Assembly (NCBI GenBank): GCA_045612305.1
Contig: JAZKYU010000061.1
Location: forward strand, 1 to 56,204
Direction of reading: 5' to 3'
DNA length: 56,204 bases
DNA from: HGM04593 sp045612305
GTDB lineage: Bacteria; Bacteroidota; Bacteroidia; Bacteroidales; Bacteroidaceae
In this document: one piece after another, positions 1 to 8,643 of the stretch
How positions within the stretch are numbered: position 1 is the stretch's first letter
Layout: each line of letters opens with the position of its first letter
Position numbers and translations under genes: made by a program
Notes under the pieces: model-generated
Database searches by the model: none
What the model saw: only the letters and a program-made list of their open reading frames with translations
Told to the model about the DNA's origin: nothing

Positions 1-410
1 CATTTACAGGAAAAAGTGCGAGCATTGTGTGAGTGTGTAGTTATACGTGCGTAGCGCGGATAACTGAACGAGTTGCGCAGCACCCTGTAAATGCGAGAAA
101 GAGACACGCGGCAAGTGACCGACGAACGAGTTATATTGCCCTCACAGGGCAATTCACGTACAGGAGGAGGGAGCGACTAATCTTACTCGCGTGCTGCGCC
201 TTTTGCTTCCTTTTCGTCTCACGAAAAGAAGGGAAAAGAACAAGTATATTGAGAGAAAAACTCTCGGGTCACCGAGGATTTTAAAGCAAGATTATACATT
301 TACTCTTGCCGTGCGATTTATGTCGCGCTTTGAGGGGGATAAGTATCAAGGAGTTTATTTTACATAGATTAACATAGCTTTTACATATCCCCCAGAATTT
401 GCAGGTGAGC
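1..410. other. Non-coding, inverted-repeat-rich region
   Basis: No credible gene is seen; the reading frame at 33-284 has the composition of random sequence. The stretch is full of inverted repeats. A 10-base arm at 1-10 pairs with 84-93 and encloses 39-44/60-65. There is an 8-bp hairpin at 135-153, a long A/T hairpin at about 201-237, a 5-bp hairpin at 263-276 and an 8-bp pair 334-341/386-393. A nine-base motif occurs at 66-74 and 124-132. This could be a structured RNA cut by the window edge or the long 3' UTR of fprA. I do not recognise it as RNase P RNA, tmRNA, SRP RNA or 6S RNA. Confidence 0.35.
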
Positions 411-1568
411 CTAGTTTGCCAACTTTACGGCAAGCTCTTGCATAGCAGGGAGGTCGCTCTCCTTCATACGCGAGCGTATGGTAACCATGGGCTCCACAAT
501 CTCAATATCTTTCATCTCCTCGAGAGCTGCACGCATAACACGCCCGGCGGTGGGTGCCCACGAGCCGTTCTCGAGCAAAGCAACCTTGCGACGCTGATAG
601 TTTTTGCTCTTTAGATGGTGTAAAAAGTCGGCCATAGGAGGGAACACCCCGGCATCGTAGGACGAAGCGCAGAGCAGCACGCGAGAGTAACGGAATGCAT
701 CCTCCACAGCCTCGGCAAGGTCGCAACGAGATAGGTCGGCAATAGAAACCGCCTGCACGCCGGCCTCGCTCAAGAGGTGGGCCATCTTTTTTGCAGCAAC
801 GGCTGTACCGCCGTGTATAGAGGCGTAGGCTATGAAGACTCCATCGGTTTCGGGCTCGTAGCTGCTCCAAGTGTTGTAAAGGCCCACGTAGTAACCAAGG
901 TTATCCTTTAACACGGGACCGTGCAGAGGACAAATAACCTCCACGGGAAGTGCCGCCACCTTTTTGAGCAGGGTTTGCACCTGCGCGCCATACTTTCCGC
1001 ATATATTAAAGTAGTAACGACGCGCCTCGCAAGCCCACTCTTCGTCGGCCGATAGAGCCCCAAACTTGCCGAACGCATCGGCCGAAAAGAGCACCCCCTC
1101 CGTGGTGTCGAAGGTTACCATAACCTCGGGCCAGTGCACCATGGGAGCAAGCAAGAATTTGAGCGTGTGCTTGCCCAAAGAGAGCGTGTCGCCCTCCTTG
1201 ACAGCGATGCTGCGCGACGAGTAGTCCACACCCTCAAAAAACTGTGGCATCATCTGCAGGGCTTTTGCTGTGGCCACAATGCGCATAGAGGGGAACTTCT
1301 CCATAGCCTCGGCTATGAGTGAGGCGTGGTCGGGCTCGGCGTGGTGCACAATGAGGTACGAAGGCTGTCGCCCGTTGAGCGCAGCTGTAAGTTTTTCCCA
1401 CCACTCTGCGGCCATACGGGCATCGACGGTGTCGAGCAGGGCTATCTGCTCGTCATCTATTAAATAGGAGTTATAGGAGATGCCGCGGGGCACCACATAT
1501 TGGCTCTCGAAAAGGTCTATAGTATGGTCGTCAACACCTATGTATTTTATTGTCTCGGTTATATTCAT
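411..1568 (-). CDS. fprA: Flavodiiron protein (FprA family)
   Basis: Cytoplasmic A-type flavoprotein of 385 aa that, in this family, reduces O2 to water or NO to N2O in anaerobes. An N-terminal metallo-beta-lactamase domain carries the di-iron ligands: the HxExDH motif at H76, E78, D80 and H81, plus H145, D164 and H216. A flavodoxin domain from about residue 243 binds FMN, and the conserved SWAPTAGR segment follows. There is no fused rubredoxin or oxidoreductase, so a separate electron donor is needed. It starts 2 bases after the stop of the DUF4091 gene, so it is probably the last gene of the receptor operon, an unusual partner. O2 versus NO preference cannot be read from the sequence. Confidence 0.93.
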   Translation of the reverse strand: MNITETIKYIGVDDHTIDLFESQYVVPRGISYNSYLIDDEQIALLDTVDARMAAEWWEKLTAALNGRQPSYLIVHHAEPDHASLIAEAMEKFPSMRIVATAKALQMMPQFFEGVDYSSRSIAVKEGDTLSLGKHTLKFLLAPMVHWPEVMVTFDTTEGVLFSADAFGKFGALSADEEWACEARRYYFNICGKYGAQVQTLLKKVAALPVEVICPLHGPVLKDNLGYYVGLYNTWSSYEPETDGVFIAYASIHGGTAVAAKKMAHLLSEAGVQAVSIADLSRCDLAEAVEDAFRYSRVLLCASSYDAGVFPPMADFLHHLKSKNYQRRKVALLENGSWAPTAGRVMRAALEEMKDIEIVEPMVTIRSRMKESDLPAMQELAVKLAN

Positions 1569-1570
1569 AA

Positions 1571-3229
1571 CTAAAATTTATTGAGCTCACTGCGAAAATT
1601 ATTGACCATCGCAGCGCTGCGGGTTGATATTTCCTTTATATTTATTGTTTGCAATAGTTTTTCGAGCTTGCGCTTGGCTTGCTCGTCGCCTTTCTCTGCA
1701 GCATCGGCAAGCAGAATTTTATATTTTTCGTACTGCTGAATACCCTGTACAAGACGCTCCCAACGCACAGAGCTTGTGCTATGGGGGTAGATAACGTATG
1801 TGTCGCCTGCAGGCCACGCTATGAAACGAGAATCTTTTTCGGGCTCCACTGTCCAGCTGTTATAGGCCCAACGCAGATAACCGTCGAGCCCCTTTGCAAG
1901 AGCCTCAAGGGCTATAAACTCGGCGTCGGAGGGGGCGGTAAAGGTAAAGAGGTTGGGATACTCGGCCGAACAACAAGTGTAGTAGGTAGACACCTTGCCC
2001 TCGCTGCGACGACGGGCGAGAAGCTCGGGAGTATAGGCGCCATAGGCAAATATATCGAGGCAGTAGTCGCTTATATCGGCCTCAATCTCGGGGTGATAGT
2101 TGCCTGCCATAGAAATTTTCATCCCAGGGGCATACTTTTTTATAACCTCTATAGCAGCCTGCATCTGTTGCAAACTGCGCTCGTCCATAGAGATAAAGGT
2201 TTTGTGAAACCAGCCCTTCTCCTTGAGGTGCTGGGCAAAAGCCTGCAACATACCTCCCCAAAAATCTTCGTAGGCCTTGTCGCCGGGAGCACACTGCATA
2301 TATTTGTGGCAGTCGGTAGCCTGGTCGTAGTAGCGGAAGGATAGTTTCCAAGGTATCATAGAGAAACAAGTTATCTCCTTGTCTATGCCACAATCCATCA
2401 TAAAACGCACCCAACGGTCGAAGATAGTAAAGTCGTAGTACCAGCTGCCATCGGCCTTTTTCATCCAGGTAACCATACTACCAAAGGGGTCGTGGGTTTG
2501 CCCGTCCCAGGGGCGGTCTATAAGAGTGGCGGTTATAGCCTTTTGCCCTGCCGAAGCGAGCTTACGCATATAGGGGGCGAGCTTGTGAAAGTGCTGTGCC
2601 GACCAAGGCTCTACACCGTGCACACGAGCTACGGCGTAGGGGTTTTGCCACAAATCGAGGTGGAAGCTCCACTCTTTGGGCGCGGGCAGGGTGTGAGAGA
2701 GCACCTTTACGGTGTAGGTGTGGGTGGTGGTTACGCCGGCTGCGGTTATAGACACGCTTCCCTTATATGTTCCCGGGGTTGCGTTTTGTGGCACGCTCAC
2801 AGTGAGCCACAAGCCACGCGAGGTGTTAGCCTCGAAAAATGTGGGGTTGTCGGTTGTTATGCGGTCGGCCGACAAAGCCGCGCCGTAAGCGTCGACAGCG
2901 TGCTTGCCACAACCTGTAAAGCGGTCGGTTATGACACCCTGCACAAAACCACCAACAATGTTTTTATGCGAAATTTTGTGTTTCCCGCACACAAGGTCGG
3001 CAAAAGCATACTCCACTGCAAGGCTGTCGCCCGCGTTTCTCACAAGTAGCTGCAAGTTTACACGCTCGCCGCGCCACGCCACAACCTTTTTCACCGAAGA
3101 ACTTTTTACAGCCGCGCCGGCCTCTATGGGATAGCGCGTGTCTGTGTTGCCCCAAGAGACCTTTAGTTGTGCACAAAGCGGCAGAGCCACAAACAATATA
3201 ATGAGCTGAAAAGATAATCTCTTAAACAT
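1571..3229 (-). CDS. Secreted DUF4091 protein, glycoside-hydrolase-like
   Basis: 552 aa with a Sec signal peptide (about residues 1-20, ending in an LCAQ-type cleavage site). The C-terminal part, with the LRWAYNSW and WPAGDTY segments, matches the DUF4091 signature, and the middle resembles a (beta/alpha)8 glycosidase-like fold following an N-terminal beta-sandwich. Proteins with this layout in Bacteroidales lie in carbohydrate-processing loci and are suspected glycosidases; no activity can be assigned from sequence. It lies between a surface lipoprotein gene 5 bases upstream and fprA 2 bases downstream. It has no lipobox, so it is likely periplasmic. Confidence 0.8.
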   Translation of the reverse strand: MFKRLSFQLIILFVALPLCAQLKVSWGNTDTRYPIEAGAAVKSSSVKKVVAWRGERVNLQLLVRNAGDSLAVEYAFADLVCGKHKISHKNIVGGFVQGVITDRFTGCGKHAVDAYGAALSADRITTDNPTFFEANTSRGLWLTVSVPQNATPGTYKGSVSITAAGVTTTHTYTVKVLSHTLPAPKEWSFHLDLWQNPYAVARVHGVEPWSAQHFHKLAPYMRKLASAGQKAITATLIDRPWDGQTHDPFGSMVTWMKKADGSWYYDFTIFDRWVRFMMDCGIDKEITCFSMIPWKLSFRYYDQATDCHKYMQCAPGDKAYEDFWGGMLQAFAQHLKEKGWFHKTFISMDERSLQQMQAAIEVIKKYAPGMKISMAGNYHPEIEADISDYCLDIFAYGAYTPELLARRRSEGKVSTYYTCCSAEYPNLFTFTAPSDAEFIALEALAKGLDGYLRWAYNSWTVEPEKDSRFIAWPAGDTYVIYPHSTSSVRWERLVQGIQQYEKYKILLADAAEKGDEQAKRKLEKLLQTINIKEISTRSAAMVNNFRSELNKF

Positions 3230-3234
3230 ACAAA

Positions 3235-4149
3235 TTATTGTTTTAGTATTCCGTTGTAATTAAATTCTTTGCCTGCGACGTAGGCTGCAAGGTCGGGGCT
3301 CATTTGTGCATAAAAAGTGAGAGTTGAGCTTCTCATATCAAACGTGCCCGACGCTGTGGCGAAGGTATAATCGGCGCGAGGATTTGTACCAACAAGAGGC
3401 ACAATATTCTCGCCCGAGAAGCGCACCACCCCACCTGCGTTCTCGCAAGCAAGGCCGCATAGTGTGATATCGAGCGTGGGCATATTTTCGGTAAACTTAA
3501 CACCGTGCATTTTAAGGTCGAGCGTGCCGGTCTCGCGGCTCACAGCGACCGATAGCGCAGCGCTCTCCAACGAGAAAGAGCCCACCTGCAGGGAGCCCTC
3601 AAAGTTGTAGTCGAAGGTTTCGGTTGCAGGAGGAACAACAACGCCACCACCATCGTCGGGCGCACTACCCTCGGCATCGTAGACAAAGAGCTTGCCTGCG
3701 ACGTAGGCTGCAAGGTCTTGTGCCATCTGTGCCACAAAGGTTATGCCGGAGGCGTCGGCGTTAACTCTGCCGCTTACAATTTTAAAACGATAGTCTTCGC
3801 TAGCCCTGCCACCAACAAGAGGTACAATATTCTCTCCCGAGAACATAAGCAGCCCGTCGGTCTCCACACAGGGGATGCGTGGCAGGGTTACATCGAGCGT
3901 CACGGGCATATTTTCGGAAAACTTTACATCGCGCATAGTTATGCTCATAAAGCCCTCGCCATCGTGGTTTATATCTACGTCGACAACAACATCGTTCATA
4001 GTTGCATCGCCCACCAACAAAGAGCCGGTGTAGCTGAAGCTCATCGCTTCTGAGGGAGGGGCTGAGAAATTTCCGTTATCATCGTCGGCACAAGAAGAAA
4101 AAAGCACCGACAACACAATTAAAGGCAATAAAGAAAAGAGGTTTTTCAT
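3235..4149 (-). CDS. Surface lipoprotein with two calycin-like domains
   Basis: 304 aa. A lipoprotein signal ends in SSC, followed at once by ADDD, which resembles the acidic surface-export signal of Bacteroidota lipoproteins, so it is probably displayed on the cell surface. Two homologous beta-rich domains (about 37-157 and 178-302) share blocks such as FSENMP/FTENMP, FSGENIVPLVG and DLAAYVAGK, as in the calycin-like lipoprotein family. The lipocalin-like fold suggests binding of a small hydrophobic ligand. It lies 9 bases after the TonB-dependent receptor gene, suggesting a capture lipoprotein paired with a transporter. The ligand is unknown. Confidence 0.78.
   Translation of the reverse strand: MKNLFSLLPLIVLSVLFSSCADDDNGNFSAPPSEAMSFSYTGSLLVGDATMNDVVVDVDINHDGEGFMSITMRDVKFSENMPVTLDVTLPRIPCVETDGLLMFSGENIVPLVGGRASEDYRFKIVSGRVNADASGITFVAQMAQDLAAYVAGKLFVYDAEGSAPDDGGGVVVPPATETFDYNFEGSLQVGSFSLESAALSVAVSRETGTLDLKMHGVKFTENMPTLDITLCGLACENAGGVVRFSGENIVPLVGTNPRADYTFATASGTFDMRSSTLTFYAQMSPDLAAYVAGKEFNYNGILKQ
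3269..3717 (-). repeat. 26-bp direct repeat within the calycin-like gene
   Basis: The same 26 bases occur at 3269-3294 and 3692-3717. They encode the end of each calycin-like domain (DLAAYVAGK). Identity at the DNA level, with divergence elsewhere between the two domains, suggests a gene-conversion patch or a fairly recent internal duplication. Confidence 0.85.
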
Positions 4150-4158
4150 ATCTTGTTT

Positions 4159-6330
4159 TTATAAATTCAAATGTAACGACACACCAAGCTGCAACAGCTT
4201 GCCTGCTGCAAAGAAGTTGTGGCCCATAGAGCTAAAATAAAATGTATTATACTCGCGGTCGAGCAGGTTTTTACCCCACAAAGAGGCTCCCAAATGCCCT
4301 TTCTCCCAAGAGAGCGAGGCCGACAGCAACCCGTAGAACGACTGCGACAAGGAGTTGGCCTCGTCCCAATAAATGCGCCCCACACCGCTCCAGCCCACGT
4401 TGAGCACAAAGCGGTTGGCAAAAGAGCGCGACACAGGTATATCGTAGGCCACGTTAGCCGAAAGAGTCTCGCGAGGAGCAAAGGGAAGGGCGTTGCCCGA
4501 ATAATCCTTGCCGTCGCTCTCATACTCCTCGAACTTTGTGTTGGCACAGCCGAAAGAGCCGTCGAGCGTAACACGCCCCACATGATACCTCACAGCAAAC
4601 TCTGCACCGTAGCTGCGCGACTCTCCCGCGTTGGACATCATGCGGCCTGTGCCACCTGCGGGGAAGACTGTGAGCTGTTGGTTGCGGCAAGCTATGTAGA
4701 AGATTGCAGCCGAGAGGTCGAGAGAGCCGTCGAGCAAGGTGAGGTGTGTGCCTAGCTCATAGTTCCAGTTAGTTTCGGGCTTGTAGACCGTTGTCGATGC
4801 GTCGGCGGCCGAAGAGGTTCCTAAGAGCCCGTCGACCATCTTGCCACGCAGAATATCGGAAAAAAGTTGTGTGTTGAAACCACCCGCTTTAAAGCCCTTG
4901 CGCGCCGACAGATAGATGTTTCCGTTGTCGTGACGGTAGGCTATAGAGAAGCAGGGCATAAACTCCACCTCGTCTATCTCTTTTTTACCGACAAACTCTG
5001 TCGACAACGGGGCATAGAATATGCTATTGCTCTTTGTGGTGTAGTGCACAAGAGAACGACTATCGTAGTCCATAGAAGCATACTCGTAGTCGACACGGGC
5101 TCCCGCGCTAAAGTCGAACGCACCAAACGTGTAGGATAGTTGCGCATAGGCAGCCGCGCCCCACGAAGGCATAGTAAAGTCGTCGGCTATGGTGAAACTG
5201 CGCTCCTTAAAACGTACCCCTGAGTATTTTTCTATAAGCTCGCTCACCCCATACTCTTTGAAGATTACAGGGGCCTTCATCTGCAGATGTTTGTAGAAGC
5301 CTGTAAGGCCCGCAACCCATTTAAAAGGCTTGTCATCGTGCGATTTAAGCACAAACTCTTGGGTGAAAGAGTGCTCGCGTTGCATCTGCTCCAGAACAAA
5401 ATAGTCGAGAGGCAGAAAGTCGTTGTCGAGGTGCATTTTATCGTCGGTATATTGGTAACCGCTAACCAAGGAGAGGGTAAAGTTGTCGAAAAAGCGCTTA
5501 GCCACAACACCCTCGGAGATGTTGAAACGACGATAGGAACACTCTTCGTTGTAGTTTACCGGCGACACGGCACCTGTTGCAGCATCGTAGAAACGATAGC
5601 TCCAGCCACCCTCGTCGACATAACCAAGAGAGAAAGTGTTGTCGATGCTCCATCTGTCGGCAGGCAACCACTGAAAGCGGAAGCGCGCAGCCGCGTTGTC
5701 GCCACCATCGCATTTATTGCCTGTGAAGTTGTTAGTAAAGTAGCCGTCGCTGTGGCTATAGTGCACACCAGCCGACCAGCCAAAAGATTTGCTCTTTGCT
5801 GCATAGTGAGCAGCTTTTACACGCAATGAATTTGCGTTACCATACTCCATAGAGAGCCTTTTTCCTTGAAAATTAAGCGGTGAAAGGGTGGTTATGTTTA
5901 TTGTTCCGCCTGCGGTGTTGCGCCCCATAAGAGTACCTTGAGCGCCACGTACAACCTGCACCTTGTCTATATCGAAGAGTTCAAAATCGTAGTTATTTTT
6001 GTTCATTACCGGCATCTGGTCGATGTTCATACCCACAACCGGTTGGTCGATGCGCGAGCCGAAGCCACGGACATATATCGAGGAGGTCATACGCGAGCCG
6101 TAGTCGGGCTGCAAAAAGTTGGGCACCACGGCCGACAACTCTTTAACCCCGTTTATGTGCCTATTCTCGAGGTCGGCACGCCCCACTGTTGTAACCGAAT
6201 AGTCGCGTCGGCCCGCCGCATCGCTCATTTTAATCGACGACACAATTTCCACACCCGAGAGCATCACCGTGTCCGACGGTGTGCAAAAGGAAAGGACAAA
6301 AAGTGAAATAAAAAGTGAAGTTATACTCAT
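4159..6330 (-). CDS. TonB-dependent outer membrane receptor
   Basis: 723 aa. A signal peptide is followed near residue 20 by a TonB box (DTVMLSGVEIV), then a plug domain (IYVRGFGSR, QVVRGAQGTLMGRNTAGGTIN) and a 22-strand-type barrel ending in an aromatic-rich C terminus. It lacks the N-terminal carboxypeptidase-like domain of SusC proteins and has no SusD partner, so it is a classical siderophore, cofactor or metal-type receptor. It appears to be the first gene of a four-gene unit with the calycin-like lipoprotein, the DUF4091 protein and fprA. The substrate cannot be named. Confidence 0.92.
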   Translation of the reverse strand: MSITSLFISLFVLSFCTPSDTVMLSGVEIVSSIKMSDAAGRRDYSVTTVGRADLENRHINGVKELSAVVPNFLQPDYGSRMTSSIYVRGFGSRIDQPVVGMNIDQMPVMNKNNYDFELFDIDKVQVVRGAQGTLMGRNTAGGTINITTLSPLNFQGKRLSMEYGNANSLRVKAAHYAAKSKSFGWSAGVHYSHSDGYFTNNFTGNKCDGGDNAAARFRFQWLPADRWSIDNTFSLGYVDEGGWSYRFYDAATGAVSPVNYNEECSYRRFNISEGVVAKRFFDNFTLSLVSGYQYTDDKMHLDNDFLPLDYFVLEQMQREHSFTQEFVLKSHDDKPFKWVAGLTGFYKHLQMKAPVIFKEYGVSELIEKYSGVRFKERSFTIADDFTMPSWGAAAYAQLSYTFGAFDFSAGARVDYEYASMDYDSRSLVHYTTKSNSIFYAPLSTEFVGKKEIDEVEFMPCFSIAYRHDNGNIYLSARKGFKAGGFNTQLFSDILRGKMVDGLLGTSSAADASTTVYKPETNWNYELGTHLTLLDGSLDLSAAIFYIACRNQQLTVFPAGGTGRMMSNAGESRSYGAEFAVRYHVGRVTLDGSFGCANTKFEEYESDGKDYSGNALPFAPRETLSANVAYDIPVSRSFANRFVLNVGWSGVGRIYWDEANSLSQSFYGLLSASLSWEKGHLGASLWGKNLLDREYNTFYFSSMGHNFFAAGKLLQLGVSLHLNL

Positions 6331-6355
6331 TAAACAGTTATACTTAATTGCTACG

Positions 6356-6363
6356 CAAAGATA
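6356..6363 (-). promoter_or_regulatory. -7 promoter element of the TonB receptor operon
   Basis: On the minus strand this reads TATCTTTG, a perfect Bacteroidota TAnnTTTG element, 25 bases before the receptor start codon. No good TTTG box is seen at the usual distance. Confidence 0.5.
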
Positions 6364-6420
6364 GCAAAAAAAACGGTTATGCGCGCAGTTAAAACCGCTA
6401 AATAGAGATTACATAAAGTG

Positions 6421-7029
6421 TTAATACATCGGCTCATTCGATGTGGGCAAGAGCTCGGCAAGGAGTGGAAGGAGCACCTTCTTCACAACCTCGTCGTTAA
6501 GGCGATGTTCGCCGCGGAACCACCTGCAACGCTCCTCGCCGTAGAGGCCGGCCATAAGGGGCTGAAAGTGCACCACTGGGTCTTTGTCGCCAAAAAGCCC
6601 CACTACAAGTTCCTTTTCGCGCTCACAAACACCGGCAAACTGTTGCTTCTCCATCTGCTTGAAGCGCTCCACCACTCCCTTGTCTATGCGAAACTCGGTA
6701 GCACCGTCTTGCCTCTTCGACGTGTACTTGTTGCGCCCCATTTTGCCAAAAAGCAGAGAACGCGACATCTCGAAGGAGGGATTAACCACCACACGAGGCA
6801 CACCCCATAGTTGCTGCACATACATACCTCCCATAGAGGTACCCACAACTATCTCGGGGTGCTCTTTTTCCACTATACTGCGCAGAAGTTCAAGAGCCTC
6901 GAAGGGATCGACAGGAAGGTCGGGTGCTATCACCTGCCAGCCTGTGAGGTGACGACGCAGGCTCATCACTGTGCCCGAGCTTCCCGACGAAGCAAAACCG
7001 TGGACATACATTATTTTTCTCCTTTCCAT
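6421..7029 (-). CDS. YqiA/YcfP-like alpha/beta hydrolase
   Basis: 202 aa from the preferred ATG. The frame runs 8 codons further upstream into the terminator hairpin, but the family starts close to the MYVHGF beta-strand. An alpha/beta hydrolase triad is visible: nucleophile serine in GTSMGG, aspartate in GDKDPVVHF and histidine in RGEHRLND. Family members are cytoplasmic esterases of unsettled physiological substrate. It lies about 64 bases after the trpB2 stop with no promoter of its own that I can find, so it may depend on read-through. Confidence 0.82.
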   Translation of the reverse strand: MERRKIMYVHGFASSGSSGTVMSLRRHLTGWQVIAPDLPVDPFEALELLRSIVEKEHPEIVVGTSMGGMYVQQLWGVPRVVVNPSFEMSRSLLFGKMGRNKYTSKRQDGATEFRIDKGVVERFKQMEKQQFAGVCEREKELVVGLFGDKDPVVHFQPLMAGLYGEERCRWFRGEHRLNDEVVKKVLLPLLAELLPTSNEPMY

Positions 7030-7054
7030 CGCGTGTTTCTTGTTTTTCCACAAA

Positions 7055-7084
7055 GAGGGGCCCGCAAAAGCAGGCCCCCTCTCT
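7055..7084 (-). terminator. Stem-loop after trpB2
   Basis: A GC-rich hairpin with AGAGGGG and CCCCTCT arms, one bulge and an AT-rich loop, 10 bases past the trpB2 stop. The U-tract on the minus strand is weak (TTTGTGG), so termination may be partial and leave some expression of the downstream esterase. Confidence 0.5.
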
Positions 7085-7093
7085 CTTGTTTTC

Positions 7094-8449
7094 TTATTTT
7101 ATAGAATTTTCGAGGTTTTTCTCAATCTCCTCGTCGCTTATAGAGTAGTTATTGAGGCTACCCGATATAAATTGGTCGTAGGCGGTCATATCCATAAGAC
7201 CGTGCCCCGACAAACAGAAGAGTATAACTTTCTCCTCGCCTGTCTCCTTGCACTTTTCAGCCTCGGCTATAGCGGCTGCGATAGCGTGACACGACTCGGG
7301 AGCAGGCACAATGCCCTCGGCTTTTGCAAAGAGAAGGCCGGCGTTAAAAGAGTCGAGCTGGCTTATGTCGGCAGCCTCCATAAGGCCGTCCTTCAACAGC
7401 TGCGACACAATAACACCCGCACCGTGGTAGCGCAAGCCACCTGCGTGTATGTTGGCCGGCTTAAAGTTGTGACCAAGCGAGAACATAGGCATAAGAGGGG
7501 TGTAACCAGTCTCGTCGCCAAAGTCGTAGCAGAAACGGCCGCGAGAGAGTTTGGGGCACGACTCGGGCTCGGCGGCCACAAAGCGTGTCTTTTTATCGCC
7601 TTTTATATTGTGACGCATAAAGGGGAAAGCGATACCCGAGAAGTTAGAGCCACCACCGAAACAGCCGATAACCACGTCGGGGTACTCACCAGCCATCGCC
7701 ATCTGTTTTTCGGCCTCAAGACCTATGATTGTTTGGTGAAGACTCACGTGGCTCATAACCGAGCCAAGCGCATACTTGCAGTTGGGTGTAGTGCGAGCAA
7801 GCTCAACCGCCTCGCTAATGGCTGTTCCCAACGAGCCCTGGTGATTGGGGTTGACGGTTATAATATCCTTACCCGCACGGGTAGACATTGAGGGCGAAGG
7901 GGTTACCTGCGCACCAAAAGTCTGCATAACGCTGCGGCGGTAAGGCTTCTGCTCGTAGCTCAACTTCACCTGATAGATGGCACAATCTATGCCAAAAACT
8001 TTTGTGGCATAGGAAAGGGCGGCACCCCACTGCCCGGCACCGGTTTCGGTGGTAACGTTTGTGGTACCCTCTATCTTGCAGTAATAGGCCTGGGGAAGAG
8101 CCGAGTTTAACTTGTGCGACCCGATGGGGCTCACACTCTCATTCTTGAAGTATATGTGAGCAGGTGTTCCGAGAGCTTTCTCAAGACCATAGGCACGTAC
8201 CAAGGGTGTAGAACGGTAGTAACGATACATCTCCTGCACGGGCTCGGGTATATCTATCCACGCATCGGTGAAGTTAAGCTCCTGACGCGCCGACTCGGCC
8301 GACAAAAGCTTGGAAAGCCCCTCAACCGTCACAGGCTCGCGGGTTACAGGGTCGAGCATAGGAGAGGGCTTGTTCACCATCTCGGCCTGAATATTATACC
8401 ACTGTGTGGGTATCTCGTTTTCTTGCAAAAAGTAACGTTTCTGTTTCAT
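7094..8449 (-). CDS. trpB2: Tryptophan synthase beta-like protein (TrpB2 type)
   Basis: 451 aa, longer than classical TrpB (about 395 aa), with the extended N terminus of the TrpB2 subfamily. Members are PLP enzymes that condense L-serine with indole. The PLP lysine is K113 in GSHKLNSA and the phosphate-binding loop is FGGGSNFSG. No trpA or other trp gene lies nearby, so indole would come from elsewhere; TrpB2 proteins are often proposed to salvage free indole. A leader ORF with three adjacent Trp codons and an attenuator precede the gene, which ties its expression to charged tRNA-Trp and supports a true role in tryptophan supply. Confidence 0.93.
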   Translation of the reverse strand: MKQKRYFLQENEIPTQWYNIQAEMVNKPSPMLDPVTREPVTVEGLSKLLSAESARQELNFTDAWIDIPEPVQEMYRYYRSTPLVRAYGLEKALGTPAHIYFKNESVSPIGSHKLNSALPQAYYCKIEGTTNVTTETGAGQWGAALSYATKVFGIDCAIYQVKLSYEQKPYRRSVMQTFGAQVTPSPSMSTRAGKDIITVNPNHQGSLGTAISEAVELARTTPNCKYALGSVMSHVSLHQTIIGLEAEKQMAMAGEYPDVVIGCFGGGSNFSGIAFPFMRHNIKGDKKTRFVAAEPESCPKLSRGRFCYDFGDETGYTPLMPMFSLGHNFKPANIHAGGLRYHGAGVIVSQLLKDGLMEAADISQLDSFNAGLLFAKAEGIVPAPESCHAIAAAIAEAEKCKETGEEKVILFCLSGHGLMDMTAYDQFISGSLNNYSISDEEIEKNLENSIK

Positions 8450-8478
8450 TGCTATATGTGTAATTTTATTTTTGTTCC

Positions 8479-8511
8479 AAATAAAAGCAGACCGGCCTGT
8501 GAGACCGGTCT
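8479..8511 (-). terminator. Trp attenuator terminator hairpin
   Basis: On the minus strand AGACCGG (8511-8505) pairs with CCGGTCT (8495-8489), followed by GCTTTTATTT, a rho-independent terminator 30 bases before the trpB2 start codon. Its 5' arm can instead pair with 8550-8557, an antiterminator. It lies downstream of the leader ORF and is therefore placed to act in attenuation. Confidence 0.82.
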
Positions 8512-8547
8512 ACCTGTTTTTATATGCTACAACGTCGAACGACATAT

Positions 8548-8586
8548 GCGGCAACCGCTCACGAGTTTTTACCCGAGATGCGCCAC
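8548..8586 (-). promoter_or_regulatory. Antiterminator and Trp-codon pairing segments
   Basis: Pairings found by eye on the minus-strand RNA. GUGGCG at 8586-8581, overlapping the third Trp codon, can pair with UGCCGC at 8553-8548. The overlapping CGGUUGCC (8557-8550) can pair with GGUAGACCG (8514-8506), which is the 5' arm of the terminator. These are the mutually exclusive 1:2 and 2:3 pairings of a classical attenuator. Energies were not computed. Confidence 0.6.
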
Positions 8587-8615
8587 CACCAAAACTTGTT
8601 CACGTTGCTTGCCAT
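8559..8615 (-). CDS. Tryptophan leader peptide
   Basis: An 18-codon ORF, MASNVNKFWWWRISGKNS, with three consecutive Trp codons (8591-8583) and a TGA stop. It lies about 25 bases downstream of a promoter and about 48 bases upstream of a terminator hairpin in front of trpB2. Ribosome stalling at the Trp codons when charged tRNA-Trp is scarce would free the antiterminator. It is not expected to have a function as a protein. Three adjacent codons of the rarest amino acid in an ORF this short, in exactly this setting, are unlikely to be chance. Confidence 0.88.
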   Translation of the reverse strand: MASNVNKFWWWRISGKNS

Positions 8616-8643
8616 AAATCTCTGTTCTAATTGTTTGTGCTTG

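Noticed and set aside
33..284. Open frame of 83 codons at the left edge, plus strand
   Set aside because: Composition is Arg- and Cys-rich without any domain-like pattern, and the DNA is full of inverted repeats that read equally on both strands.
1..410. RNase P RNA, tmRNA, SRP RNA or 6S RNA
   Set aside because: The hallmark segments I know for each (for example the GAGGAAAGTCC block of RNase P, or the tRNA-like end of tmRNA) are not present on either strand.
6971..7891. 306-codon open frame on the plus strand opposite trpB2
   Set aside because: Shadow of the well-supported trpB2 and the terminator hairpin; no known fold pattern.
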